From assembly GCA_963675135.1 (NCBI GenBank), contig OY776124.1:20954066-21018065 (forward strand): a stretch of 64,000 nucleotides of DNA. The letters run 5' to 3'. Below the pieces are notes generated by a model. It was not told the origin of the DNA and searched no databases. It was given only the letters and a program-made list of their open reading frames with translations. How positions within the stretch are numbered: the stretch's first letter is position 1; the number at the start of each line of letters is the position of its first letter. Positions 34,916 to 44,383 of this stretch are shown piece by piece. The position numbers and the translations under genes were made by a program. The DNA comes from Galeopsis tetrahit. Taxonomy: Eukaryota > Streptophyta > Magnoliopsida > Lamiales > Lamiaceae.

Positions 34916-36010
34916 ATGCTGGAAGACAGGGGGAGTACTGAAGTACAAATGACACATGTGCAGGACCTTGATGCTGCTGCTATTGTTATAGCAATTCATG
35001 CCATTTTCAGTGAGGTACCTCTTCCATACCCTCAAAGATTGAAGAAAAAGGGTTTGGATCACAAGTTTGCCAAGTTCGTGGAAATGTTCAAGAAGATCCA
35101 CATCAACATTCCCTTTGCCGAGGCACTTGAGCAAATGCCCCACTACTCCAAATTCTTGAAGGAGATCATGTCTAACAAAAGGAAGATGGTGGAGTATGAA
35201 ACGGTGCATTTGACCGAAGAATGTAGCTCAATCATTCAAGCAAAGCTACCTCAAAAGCTTAGAGACCCCGGATCCTTCACCTTGCCATGTGTTATTGGAG
35301 ATGGAGGTACATTTCGAGCCTTGTGTGATTTGGGAGCTAGTATCAACCTTATGCCCTTATCCATATTTAAAACTCTTGGTTTGGGAAAGCTTACACCAAC
35401 CACTATGAGTCTTGTATTGGCGGATAGATCCGTGACATACCCTTTGGATATAGTGGAGGATGTGTTGGTTAAGGTTGATAAGTTTATATTCCCGGTGGAC
35501 TTTGTAGTGTTGGATATGGAGGAAGATAAGTATATTCCATTGATCTTGGGAAGGCCATTCTTGGCAACCGGTGGGGCTAAAATTGATGTAAAGAAAGGAG
35601 TGCTAAAACTTCAAGTGAACGATGAGAAAGTCGCGTTCAACATTTATAGAGCTATCAAAGTCCGGGATGATGAAGATGGAGAGTATGGGTATTCTAGAAG
35701 AGATCACCCTCCAATACCAATGAAAGGGGAGGTGGAAGAAGATCTCAAGATCAACTTTGTGAAAGAAGACCCCCAAGTGGAAGAGAATGAGTTGAAGATG
35801 GGCAAGAAGGCCAAGTTTGGGGGAGTTTTCTTCAAAAACTCCCCCAAATCAAGAAAAGTTACTTATACAAACTTGGGGGTGAATGAGGCATCAACCTCTT
35901 ATGACATGATTGAAGAGCCGAATGGGCTAGCTTGTGGATGTTTGAATGGGTTTAAGAAGGTTGGATGGGGAAAGAAGTGCAAGAGCAAGGAGGATGATGG
36001 GGTGACTTGA
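34916..36010 (+). CDS. Chimeric frame: copia tail fused to gypsy gag-protease
   Basis: The first ~33 residues come from copia sequence by chance. From PYPQRLKKKGLDHKF onward the frame is the gag C-terminus and protease typical of Athila-like gypsy elements: FVEMFKKIHINIPF, ALEQMPHYSKFLKEI, then the retropepsin region FRALCDLGASINLMPLSI (active-site DLGAS) and YIPLILGRPFLATGGAKIDV. A Lys/Glu-rich tail ends at 36010 with no RT following. The protease domain is open and undamaged. Expression from this place is unsupported. Confidence 0.7.
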   Translation: MLEDRGSTEVQMTHVQDLDAAAIVIAIHAIFSEVPLPYPQRLKKKGLDHKFAKFVEMFKKIHINIPFAEALEQMPHYSKFLKEIMSNKRKMVEYETVHLTEECSSIIQAKLPQKLRDPGSFTLPCVIGDGGTFRALCDLGASINLMPLSIFKTLGLGKLTPTTMSLVLADRSVTYPLDIVEDVLVKVDKFIFPVDFVVLDMEEDKYIPLILGRPFLATGGAKIDVKKGVLKLQVNDEKVAFNIYRAIKVRDDEDGEYGYSRRDHPPIPMKGEVEEDLKINFVKEDPQVEENELKMGKKAKFGGVFFKNSPKSRKVTYTNLGVNEASTSYDMIEEPNGLACGCLNGFKKVGWGKKCKSKEDDGVT

Positions 36011-36284
36011 TATCCATCTCAAGGAAGAACCGTCCGGCATAGGACGTTAAAAATAGCGCTTCTTGGGAGGCAACCCAAGGTATTATTGCTTTCTTGTTTT
36101 TATTGCTTTAGTAGTGTTGATAGCTTGGTTTGTTTTGTAGGTATGGATGAAGAGTACTATGGATAGCACATCTTGAAGAATGGAGAAGAAAGTAAAACCA
36201 ACTTTGGAGTGGAGGAAGCAAGTGTTGCAATGGTGATCTTTGAAGAAGCATTGGATGTGCAAGGAGGGAGGTAACAACTTGTAG

Positions 36285-36334
36285 CCCCAAACTTAGAATT
36301 TATACATAGTAAAATTCTAAGTTTGGGGGAGTTA
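36285..36334 (+). repeat. Perfect 17-bp inverted repeat carrying a purine tract
   Basis: The arms CCCCAAACTTAGAATTT (36285-36301) and its exact complement (36312-36328) are separated by ten bases. The right arm ends aagtttgggggag, which repeats at 37749-37761 just before the LTR. It lies in the non-coding part of the gypsy fragment. Confidence 0.9.
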
Positions 36335-37748
36335 TTTTTCTTTTATTTTTCTACTAGTTGTTACCCTTGCACCGGTTCGTCATTCTACTTGTGTCACATT
36401 TTGCACCGGCGCACACTTGGTTTTCACATGTTTATATTGGTTGAGTTGGTTTTGATCACATGTTGGGTAGTGGACCTTTGGTGAAATGTGAGCATGAATA
36501 ATCATTGGAATCCATTGTTAAGTAGTTGTGGTGATGTCTATTTGCTTTGAATGTATGCATGATTGGTGTTGGAATATAGTATCATGTTGGGTTCATATTT
36601 GGGATCTTTGATAGCATGGATGTATGATGTGTTGTTGTTTGGGAACATTTGATGAATGTGAGAGTTCTATTGAATAAACCGGTGAGAATTGAGCCTTAAA
36701 TCGAGCATGTAATCCGGTTTAGTTCATTTGAGAGTGGACTAGGTTATTGCTAGTGATCCTAGAACTTGCCTAAGTTCTTGTTTGAAAGCATGATTGTGTG
36801 AAACTTTGTGATGTGATATAGGCCATCTTGTTCTAAAAGAGTCACTTAGCCAAAATTTCCCAAAACCAAAGTAATCTTCCATAGTTAGCCCCTTGAGCTT
36901 AATTCCTCATTTTCTTGGCAAACTACAATGTTAACCACTTAGCCTTTTTAAGCCTTTGATACCTACATCTAGTGGAGGATAAAAGACAAAGTGGAAAACA
37001 TGTGCTTGAATGAATACCTTTGGTGAAAGGAGAAATTGGAAAAGTTGAAAGAAAAAAAAAAAAAAAGATGAAAAGAAAATCAAGGGAAAAGAAAAGAGGG
37101 ACAAAGAGCCCCAAAAGCTTGAAAAGAAAAAAAAAAGTGTTCAATGGTCTTGTGGTGTAGAATGTTCTTAAAAGAGAACAAATAAATTGTGGAAGTTAGA
37201 GTTTTTGAGTTGCAATCCGCGCAATTGTAACTTTATCTTGAGAAGTTTTTGAGATGTGTCTATGCGTCTTTATCTCTCGCCCTCCACTAGTTTATGAGTT
37301 ACTTCATCCAAATTTACCCTACCTTGACCAAAGAGCCAATGTTACATCCTTGATTAAGTCCAATTGATCACATTGTTGAGCATTTGAGTGTGGTGAAAAG
37401 TAGAAGTTGGGCAAGCATATGGTGATTGCATAGCATAACTTGGTTGATGAGTGCATTAATATCCTCAATTTGTTTGTGTGTTTGAGAGAAACACTATATC
37501 ATGTGAGTAGAGGACTTGAGCATTTGGATTTTGTTTCCCATTCACAATGTGTTGTGTGTTTGTGCATTCTTTGAGTCTTGAATGTGAATTGCAATAATGA
37601 GCCTATGATCTTCATTGAGAAATGCACTTTGAGAAAGAGATATCACTACATCTTACTTTGCATGTGTGAATTACATTGAATATTCCATTGTGATCATTCC
37701 ACCCTCATTGCTTTAAGTGCTTAGTTGTTTGAGGACAAACAACATTTT
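36335..37748. other. Non-coding part of the gypsy fragment
   Basis: This 1.4-kb stretch has no long frame on the sense strand. It contains A-rich runs at 37040-37140 and T/G-rich spacer. Similar long untranslated regions before the 3' LTR are usual in Athila/Tat elements. Confidence 0.6.
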
Positions 37749-38076
37749 AAGTTTGGGGGAGTTTGATTCGGGTGGAATTTACACGTTTTAGGAGCACATG
37801 TGAAGTATGTTTTGATGTAGATTTCATTGAATTATGCATTGAATATGATTGTTTGAGCCAAAATGAGAGAAAGGTTGTGTTTTGTTAATTTTGTAGGAAA
37901 TACGATGAAATTTGGAGCAAAACACCAACCATACTTTACTGGATCAGGAAGAGGAGTGCACGGTTGAATTCGTCTCGAAAAATGGAGTGGATTAGCCAAA
38001 GGAATCGAGTCAATCCGACACCCGAGGCGGAAGATATGCACGAAACGAGAAAAGGCCGGAATCGTAGAACAGGGCA

Positions 38077-38405
38077 ACTCGGCCGAGTGAGACAACTCGG
38101 CCGAATCTGAGATTTTTGGATTTACTGCGCACTCGGCCGAGTGACTCAACTCGGCCGAATCTGCGAATTTCATGTTTACTGCGCACTCGGCCGAGTGAGC
38201 TAACTCGGCCGAGTAAGGTGGAATGCAGTAGCTCCTGGATTGAACATGACTCGGCCGAGTAACCCAACTCGGCCGAATCTGCGATTTTCAACATTTATGC
38301 ACACTCGGCCGAGTGAGCCAACTCGGCCGAGTCTCGGCTAGACAAAATCGCAAACACGCTTTTTCAAGTGATCCACTCGGCCGAGTCACCCCAACTCGGC
38401 CGAGT
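38077..38405. promoter_or_regulatory. Twelve ACTCGGCCGAGT palindromes in six evenly spaced pairs
   Basis: The motif ACTCGGCCGA(G/A)T starts at 38077/38095, 38131/38149, 38185/38203, 38249/38267, 38303/38321 and 38375/38394. Spacing within pairs is 18 bp (19 in the last), and pairs recur every 54, 54, 64, 54 and 72 bp. Nine copies are perfect 12-bp palindromes; three end GAAT. The array lies 85-415 bp upstream of the LTR TATA box. Binding by a dimeric factor is inference. Confidence 0.85.
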
Positions 38406-38490
38406 CACCCCAATTTCGGTGCCAAACTTGTATTTTCTCCATTTTCGAGGGATCAACTTGCAATTATGCCATCTAAGCCCTACCCCAACA

Positions 38491-38500
38491 CTATATAAGC
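38491..38500 (+). promoter_or_regulatory. TATA box of the gypsy LTR
   Basis: ctatataagc followed by a C-rich stretch, placed downstream of the palindrome array, fits a core promoter. Confidence 0.65.
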
Positions 38501-39668
38501 CCCCTTTCTTGAAATCCAAGACACTCTCCCCCAATCCACACATACTTACACATACTTGGAGGTGTTTTGGCCATTTCTCTCTCAATTCTTCATCAAATCA
38601 AGGAAGAAAGGATGCAATAGCTCCCAAATTCCATTCCCTACCACATTCTAGACTAAGCTTTCTCTTTCTTTTCCTTTTTATTTAGTTATTTCATTTGGAT
38701 TTTGTAATTTCGTTATGCTAGTTAGTAGCTAAACAATTTGTGGTTCTAAGGCATTGTAAATACTTGGATTGAAGTTTATGAGTAATTTTTTGCTTTAATT
38801 GGTGTTTATATCTTATTTGCATGTTTAATTATTCATTGTAAAGCATGTTGTTAGTGGCCATGATGATTTTCTTAATTCATTGTTAATTGGGGTAGTATCG
38901 AGAGATTTATTCCATTTAATCGTATGCAAACATGCAACCCGGTATTATTATGATCTCGAGAGAGGATTAATTATCGGAGAGGGAATTGAATGATCTTAGG
39001 GGCTAATTTAGGCGGTGTAATGTTTGTGATGTAGAGATACGAGCCTATGTTGCATGCGCTTTTGGATTAATTTGTATCGAGAGATCGATTAGTTCTTCTT
39101 GTGTGATCACCCTATAGGAGATAACCTTAATGGCCATTTAAACGAGATAACATTCATAAATGGATATCTAGGTGTTACAATTGCCTTGGAACCCACCTTC
39201 TCTTAATTGATTTTCATTCGTTTTTACTTTCTTTTATTGATTCGCATGCTAGTAGATCGATTTTCATTACTCTCTATTACTTAATTGTGACACTTTGGTA
39301 GGTAATCTTAGAGTAATTCACACCATTCAAATTATCGATCGCGTCTAAATAGAACTTAGTTAACAAACTACACTTTTACGCTTAACCTCCTTGTGGGATC
39401 GACCTCGTGCTTATCACGCTACAATAGACGCCGTACAGTTGCGGTTGTTTATTTAGTGTTGCATAACACGTGAATCAGATCTTATGGCACAGATCTTTGT
39501 AAAATTATTCTTGATCTCTTTTTTATTTGATCCAACGGTTACAACAGGTATTGTCTTGACTAGTATTTAGACTTGATGTCAACCTCACCTAAATATATAA
39601 TACTGAGTATGTATAGAAATATATGTGCATCACGCGTGTTGTAGTCGAAAGGTCAAATTGAGGGAGAT

Positions 39669-40542
39669 TGTAGATGCTGTTAACTCTTAAATGCTTTAAC
39701 ATTATCAACAACATCTTAATTTGACCTTCCTTGATTTATTCTAAGTCCTTTCTGAAATGTTACATTAAATGTTGTACTAAATGCTCTCACATTCAGGCAC
39801 GATTCCAGAAGGTTCTACAAGAGTCTGGAACCTGGAAGATTCCAGAATGTTGGAGAATGTCATAGAAGAGTCTGGAGCAGTTTAGAACGACCTGGAAGAT
39901 GGAAGAAGGATCTAGAGAGATCATGGAAGTTGAGGTCCTAAAAAATAGGATCTCATAATGGAAGGATCTAGAATTCGACTATTGCTCTATAAATACCGCT
40001 GAAGCCTTTCATTTCAAAGTATGCACTATTCGAATAACACCTTTCTTGAGCGTTCATCCCTGTTAGGAGTTAGGGTCAGTAGTTGTATCGTTTAATGTAC
40101 ACCGAGGGATACCACACCTTCCCGTGTATTTAGTTCTAATCTTGTATCGAGTGAGAGTGAATCATAGATCAGATTAGTTCTTTAGACAGTGTTCTTACAC
40201 TTCAGTCTATTTACGGATTCAGGCACCTGCCTCGATTGTAGTTTCGATTTGTGGAATGTTGAAGTAATTGTTGAGACATTTCACACGACATTTTCATAAC
40301 TTAGGAACTAAGTTATTGTTTTCGCTGTAAGGCTTAACATAGGTTTTGTTATTAATTAAATCTATGTTAAAAATTATTCCATTGTGTCTTTATTGTGTTT
40401 TAGTGTTTTAGACTTCCGCTGTGTACTGTGTTTACTTTCCGTATTCTGTTAGAGTTAATGCTACACTAATTGTCACAACATTCAGTGTAACATTGTTCTG
40501 TTTTTTACTTAAACACTAGATACTACCCCACGCACACTTTCA
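39669..40542 (+). repeat. 3' LTR of the Sirevirus-like element (874 bp)
   Basis: Nearly identical to 27156-28024, with an extra taatg near 40093. It follows the purine tract attgagggagat and ends cgcacactttca before the gtttg duplication. Confidence 0.9.
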
Positions 40543-40646
40543 GTTTGGTAGTGGTGGTGGTGGCGTCTGGATACAACTTAGGTTTAGGGTTTAAAAGATG
40601 AAGAAGGGGTGCACTTAGTAATAGGGGTGCATTTAGTAGTGTAATA

Positions 40647-40917
40647 CTCCCTCCGTCCCAAGATTTTATGCACACTTTCCTTAACGGGCGTCCCAACATT
40701 TTTTGCACACTCCAAAAAATGAAACAATTCACATATTTTTTACCAATAATACCCCTCCTTTGTTTTATATTCCCTCCCCTTTAGTCAAATCTCCCCCACT
40801 TTAATCAATGAATTACCAATAATACCCCTCTTTTATTCTACCTTACACATCACTTTATTCTATTTTCTTAATCTCCGTATCTGTCAAAGTGTGCATAAAA
40901 TCCTGGAACGGAGGGAG
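40647..40917. mobile_element. Stowaway MITE in MULE copy 2
   Basis: The ends are CTCCCTCCGTCCCAAGATTT and the complement of CTCCCTCCGTTCCAGGATTT, with TA on both sides (40645-40646 and 40918-40919). MULE copy 1 shows the empty site (gtaatatgac near 12000), which confirms the borders exactly. Confidence 0.95.
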
Positions 40918-41394
40918 TATGACTTAAATGGTATTTTTGATTTTTTACCTCATTATTTTATTATTAAACTCATAGGGGGAGTGTTCTAAACCGAAATGGA
41001 GGTGTAAATAGTCCCACACATATACTAAATAATTTAGAAATGGGTGGGGGGCCCAACGTCGGTCCGGAAAATTCTCGTATAGCTAATTAGAAAACTTTTT
41101 ATGTGGAATAAATAAATTTGATAAATTTACAATATTGAAATTAAATTGTTATTTTAATTTTAATAAATATAAAATGGTCATTATTTGAAATATGTAGTCG
41201 ATTGAGCGAGTGAAGATGAAAGCTGCATTCCAAGCCCAATGAGATGAAGGCACAAACGAAGGAAGACTATTCAAAAGGACTTTGATAGGCTTGTGATCCG
41301 AGTTCAAAATGGACATGAAAATGCTTTGTGGGGGACCTTCATTGGAGGGTTAAATACAGTCTACAGAGCTTGGCATTGAGGTGCGACTCTATCG

Positions 41395-42296
41395 TAGGGA
41401 TGACAATGGGTCGGGTACCTAAATACCCAGACCCGACCCGTTTCAATTCGGGCACGGGTCGACCCATTCGGATCACGGGGCGGGGCAAATCGGGGCGACC
41501 CATTAAAAAAAAATTTAAAAAATATTTTTTGTAAAAAACATATAACATAAATTTTAGATTTGTATTGAAAAATAAATAAAATAGTCTTAGAATCCTGTTT
41601 ATAAATTTATTTTCACATTTATGAAGGTGAATTATTGTTATATATATATAGAGATGTTTATTCGGGCCGGGCTAACCGGGCTGCCCCGTTTAACCCTGAA
41701 AAATACAGGGTTAGAGTTCATGAATTATAGGCCCGTTTAAAATCGAGCTTTTTTGACCCGGACCGGTTAGCCCGTGGGCTAAACCGGGTCAGTCCGCAGT
41801 GCTACAGGGCCAGCCCGCTAGCCCGAGTTGTTACATTTTTTTCTTTTTTTTTAATAAATAACCTAAGAACAAATTTTGGGTCATTTGACCAATAACCATA
41901 ACTATAAGTATTAAGATGCCCATTACCATCCATTAGTCATTATTACTATTTTTTATTAGATTATGATATTTGTTTAGCTTTATTTGGTAATATTAAGGAC
42001 CAATAAGTTCTAGAATTGTGTTTAAATTATACTTTTTTTCTCATTTACTGATCATTAACTAATTATGTATTTTTCTATTTTATTTGCTTTTTGAACGTGC
42101 CAATTGAGATCTTTAATTTTTTTTTTAAAAAATTATTGTAGCCCGTTAGTGGGCCGTTTAGCCCGTGGCCCGCTAGGGTTAGGGTTAGGTCCCAACAATT
42201 GTAGGCCCGTTAAATATGAACCGGTTAAGGCCCTAACCCATTTAGCCCGTAGCCCTGTAGGGCTGGCCCTATAGGGCTAGGGCCAGCCCGATAGAC

Positions 42297-42335
<39 letters not shown>

Positions 42336-42501
42336 CATCAAAATATTGAACATATATTATATTTATATGTATAATATATATATAAAATAAAAATAAAAAT
42401 GGGTCACGTCGAGGGTGATACCCGAACCTGCCCCATTTCAATACGGGTCCGGGGCGGAGCGACCCAAATAGCACGGGGCGGGCGGGTTGAAATTACCATC
42501 C
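41395..42501. mobile_element. hAT-like element, right tip displaced to 14733-14740
   Basis: It starts tagggatgacaatgggtcgg and is rich in cccgacccg/gggcgggg words. It ends ttgaaattaccatcc at the copia LTR. The left 8-bp flank is ctctatcg (41387-41394). The missing right tip (cta) and matching flank are found reverse-complemented at 14725-14735. The copia element had inserted 3 bp inside its right end. Confidence 0.65.
41650..42303. mobile_element. Inner repeat element nested in the hAT-like element
   Basis: The inverted ends agatgtttattcgggccggg and ccagcccgatagacatttct lie inside TA-repeat flanks (41639-41650 and 42303-42328). The interior has repeated gcccgttta/ggctaaccggg words and no gene. 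The family is not assigned. Confidence 0.55.
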
Positions 42502-42749
42502 TGTTAAATTTGTGTATATTCAAGTTGATTCACAATGTGTGTTATGTACAATATATATAGATGAGACTCTCATTCTAGAGTCTTCCATCTAACAACTTTT
42601 AGTTAGTGTAACTACCCTTCTTCTAGAAACTATTCTATTGAGCATGTGTTGCATGTGTGTGTTTTACATATGCATTTCATGCACTTATGTGAATGTTAGA
42701 TTGTTAGGGTTTGCATGTACTGCATGCCTTCTTGTGCTATTCTTCAACA
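42502..42749 (-). repeat. Copia LTR, antisense (248 bp), 3' LTR of the rearranged element
   Basis: In sense orientation it reads TGTTGAAGAATAGC...AATTTAACA and follows a ccggggca purine-like tract. The outside flank is catcc (42497-42501), the complement of ggatg at 14736-14740. It is the most complete LTR of this family in the window. Confidence 0.85.
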
Positions 42750-42777
42750 TGCCCCGGAAGAATTCGGACCACCCTAG

Positions 42778-43885
42778 TTAAGATAGGGCAAACCAGGTAC
42801 AAAGATGAGAGAACCGAGCTGGGGCAAGCGGCTTTGTTAAAAGGTCAGCTGGTTGATCAACAAAAGCTATGAAATGGATGTCAAGAAATCCAGCTTGCAC
42901 CTTTTCTCTTAGAAAGTGAACATCGACCTCTATATGTTTCGTGCGAGAGTGAAATGCTGGGCTAAATGCAAGAGTAATAGCCCCTTGGTTGTCGCACCAC
43001 AGTAAGCCAGGAGTGGAGATGGGAATGTGTAGTTCTTTGCAGAGACTAGCAATCCACATGATGTCCGTAGTGGCAAGAGCTAGAGCTCGATATTCAGCCT
43101 CAGTGCTGCTGCGTGCGACCACAAATTATTTTCTAGAGCTCCAAGAAATCAAGTTATTGCCAAGTGTGATGCAAAACCCTGAAGTACTTCGTATGTCATC
43201 AATGCTAGAAGCATAATCCGCATCCACGAACCCCTGCAACCTGTAATCTGAAATTGAAAAAAAAAAGATACCATGAGTAAGTGAGCCTTTAAAATATCTA
43301 AGGACTCTCGTACAGGTTTTCCATTGATTTTGTGTAGGATTTTGCAAGAACTGAGATAGCTTGTTCACACTGAATGAGATATCAGGTCTGGTAAGTGTTA
43401 GATACTGTAGAGCTCCAACAATGCTTCTATATAAAGTGGGATTATCAAATGGAGGGCTGTCAGATAGGGAGAGTTTGGAGGAAGGACATATGGGAGAAGG
43501 ACAGGGCTTGGAGTCAGAGAGATTGGCTTTAGAGATGATGTCATTGGCATATTTGGATTGAGTGAGTTTGATGTGTGAAGAGGTAGAGTGAGCTTCAATG
43601 CCCAGAAAGTAGTTTATCTCCCCCAGATGTTTGAGAGAGAACTGTGAGTGAAGATCATTAATGAGTGATTGAACTAGAACTGAGTCATCACCAGTGATGA
43701 GTATGACATCTACATAGACAAGTAAAAGAGTAATCTTGCCATGTAGGAATCTGTGGAACAAGCAGTGATCAGATGAGGAATGTGTGAAGCCTTGCTGCAT
43801 CAAGAAGGCACTAAGAGTGTCATACCAAGCCTTTGGTGCTTGTTTGAGGCCATACAATGCTTTTTGAAGCTTACAAACATAGTGA
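42778..43885 (-). pseudogene. Copia reverse transcriptase (C-terminal half) and RNase H
   Basis: It begins with VCKLQKALYGLKQAPKAWYD (about 43885), then the RT catalytic region reading VYVDVILITGDD, where the second Asp of YVDD is Val. The connection region (HLGEINYFLGIEAH, LTRPDISFSVNKLSQFL) and RNase H (GFVDADYASS, ARSSTEAEYRALA, TKHIEVDVHFLREKV) follow. A TAA at 43125-43123 splits RNase H just after SWSSRK. The N-terminal RT half lies next to it on the opposite strand. It is inactive. Confidence 0.9.
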
Positions 43886-44275
43886 AAGATTCAAAACCCC
43901 AAATGGAAATCTGTCATGCAGCTGGAGTATGATGCTTTGATTCAGAATGGTACCTGGACCTTGGTACCCCCATCTGCTGACATTCACCCCATCACTACAA
44001 AGTGGCTATTCAGGGTAAAATACAACAAAGATGCTTCTGTTGAGAGGTTTAAAGCTCGTTTGGTAGCTAGAGGGTTTCAACAACAAGCTGGTGTAGACTA
44101 CTTCAGCACATTCAGCCCTGTGATAAAACCTGTAACACTTCGAATTATCTTCACTCTTGCTGTCTCCAAAGGGTGGGCCATTCAACAGGTTGACATTAAC
44201 AATGCATTTCTCAAAGGTGTACTTCATGAAACAGTATACATTGCTCAACCTGAGGGATTTACTGACTCACAACAC
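43886..44275 (+). pseudogene. Copia reverse transcriptase, N-terminal half, opposite strand
   Basis: Plus-strand sequence encodes MQLEYDALIQNGTWTLVPP, then WLFRVKYNKDASVERFKARL, QQVDINNAFLKGVLHETVYI and PEGFTDSQH. In an intact element the next residues would be those starting the minus-strand piece at 43885. The two RT halves are therefore complementary parts of one domain placed head to head. Downstream (44280) LINE sequence begins. Confidence 0.85.
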
Positions 44276-44279
44276 AAGA

Positions 44280-44366
44280 GTGGTTTAGATAAGCGGTGGG
44301 CGGTGGTTTTAGAGAGAAGGCAGAGAGAATTTTTTAGAGAGAGAGGGATTGTATCATTAATTTATA
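44280..44366 (-). mobile_element. 5' end of the LINE-type retroposon, minus strand
   Basis: On the minus strand the sequence after the TSD copy (44383-44367) reads ...ccctctctctctaaaaaatt and ctaaaaccaccgcccaccgc. The 5' end of the intact relative at 51543 (minus) has a similar order (ctctctctaaaaatcc, ccaccaccgcccac). It would supply the 5' part missing from the fragment at 18052-18750. Confidence 0.55.
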
Positions 44367-44383
44367 ATTGAGCTGGCGTCGAC
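44367..44383 (-). repeat. Inverted partner of the LINE target-site duplication
   Basis: The minus strand reads GTCGACGCCAGCTCAAT, identical over 17 bp to 18751-18767. Duplications of 17-18 bp also flank the other two LINE-type insertions in this window. Confidence 0.75.

Larger units (their letters stand above)
34995..39477 (+). mobile_element. 5'-truncated Ty3/gypsy element (gag end, protease, 3' LTR)
   Basis: Gypsy-type sequence starts abruptly at about 35015 and ends with an LTR at 37764-39477 (TGATTC...GAATCA ends). It carries the C-terminal gag/protease frame, a long non-coding part with the conserved ggaggcaacccaag stretch (36065-36078), and a purine tract before the LTR. The 5' LTR, most of gag, RT and integrase are absent, and no left target duplication was found. 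It lies inside the copia element, just downstream of the env-like frame. Confidence 0.75.
37764..39477 (+). repeat. Gypsy LTR (1714 bp)
   Basis: Starts TGATTCGGGTGG directly after the purine tract aagtttgggggagtt and ends cacgtgaatca, with matching TGATTC/GAATCA tips. It contains the palindrome array (38077-38405) and a TATA box ctatataagc at 38491-38500. Confidence 0.8.
27156..40542 (+). mobile_element. Ty1/copia LTR retrotransposon, Sirevirus-like, 13.4 kb
   Basis: The LTRs are 27156-28024 and 39669-40542, both TGTAGATG...CTTTCA, flanked by the duplication gtttg (27151-27155 and 40543-40547). The primer binding site tggtatcagagc is at 28027-28038, and a purine tract lies just before 39669. 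By eye the LTRs differ at roughly 16 sites plus one 5-bp indel. The inside carries a broken gag-pol, an env-like long frame, repeated agggggagta purine tracts (about 34665 and 34928), and an inserted gypsy fragment. Gene order and the extra ORF suggest the SIRE/Sirevirus lineage. Confidence 0.88.
26379..41019. mobile_element. MULE-type non-autonomous element, copy 2, split by nested insertions
   Basis: The left end is GGGTCTGACTATTTACACC. The right end is the complement of GTGTGGGACTATTTACACC. A perfect 9-bp duplication atatactaa flanks it (26370-26378 and 41020-41028). Removing the copia element with one target copy (27156-40547) and the Stowaway MITE (40647-40917 plus one TA) leaves about 980 bp, close to copy 1 (988 bp). 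The TIR similarity extends about 40 bp in this copy. Confidence 0.88.

Noticed and set aside
18052..44383. LINE 5' inversion by twin priming
   Set aside because: Twin priming leaves target duplications in direct orientation around one compact insertion. Here the copies are inverted and 25.6 kb apart, with two further insertions showing the same pattern.
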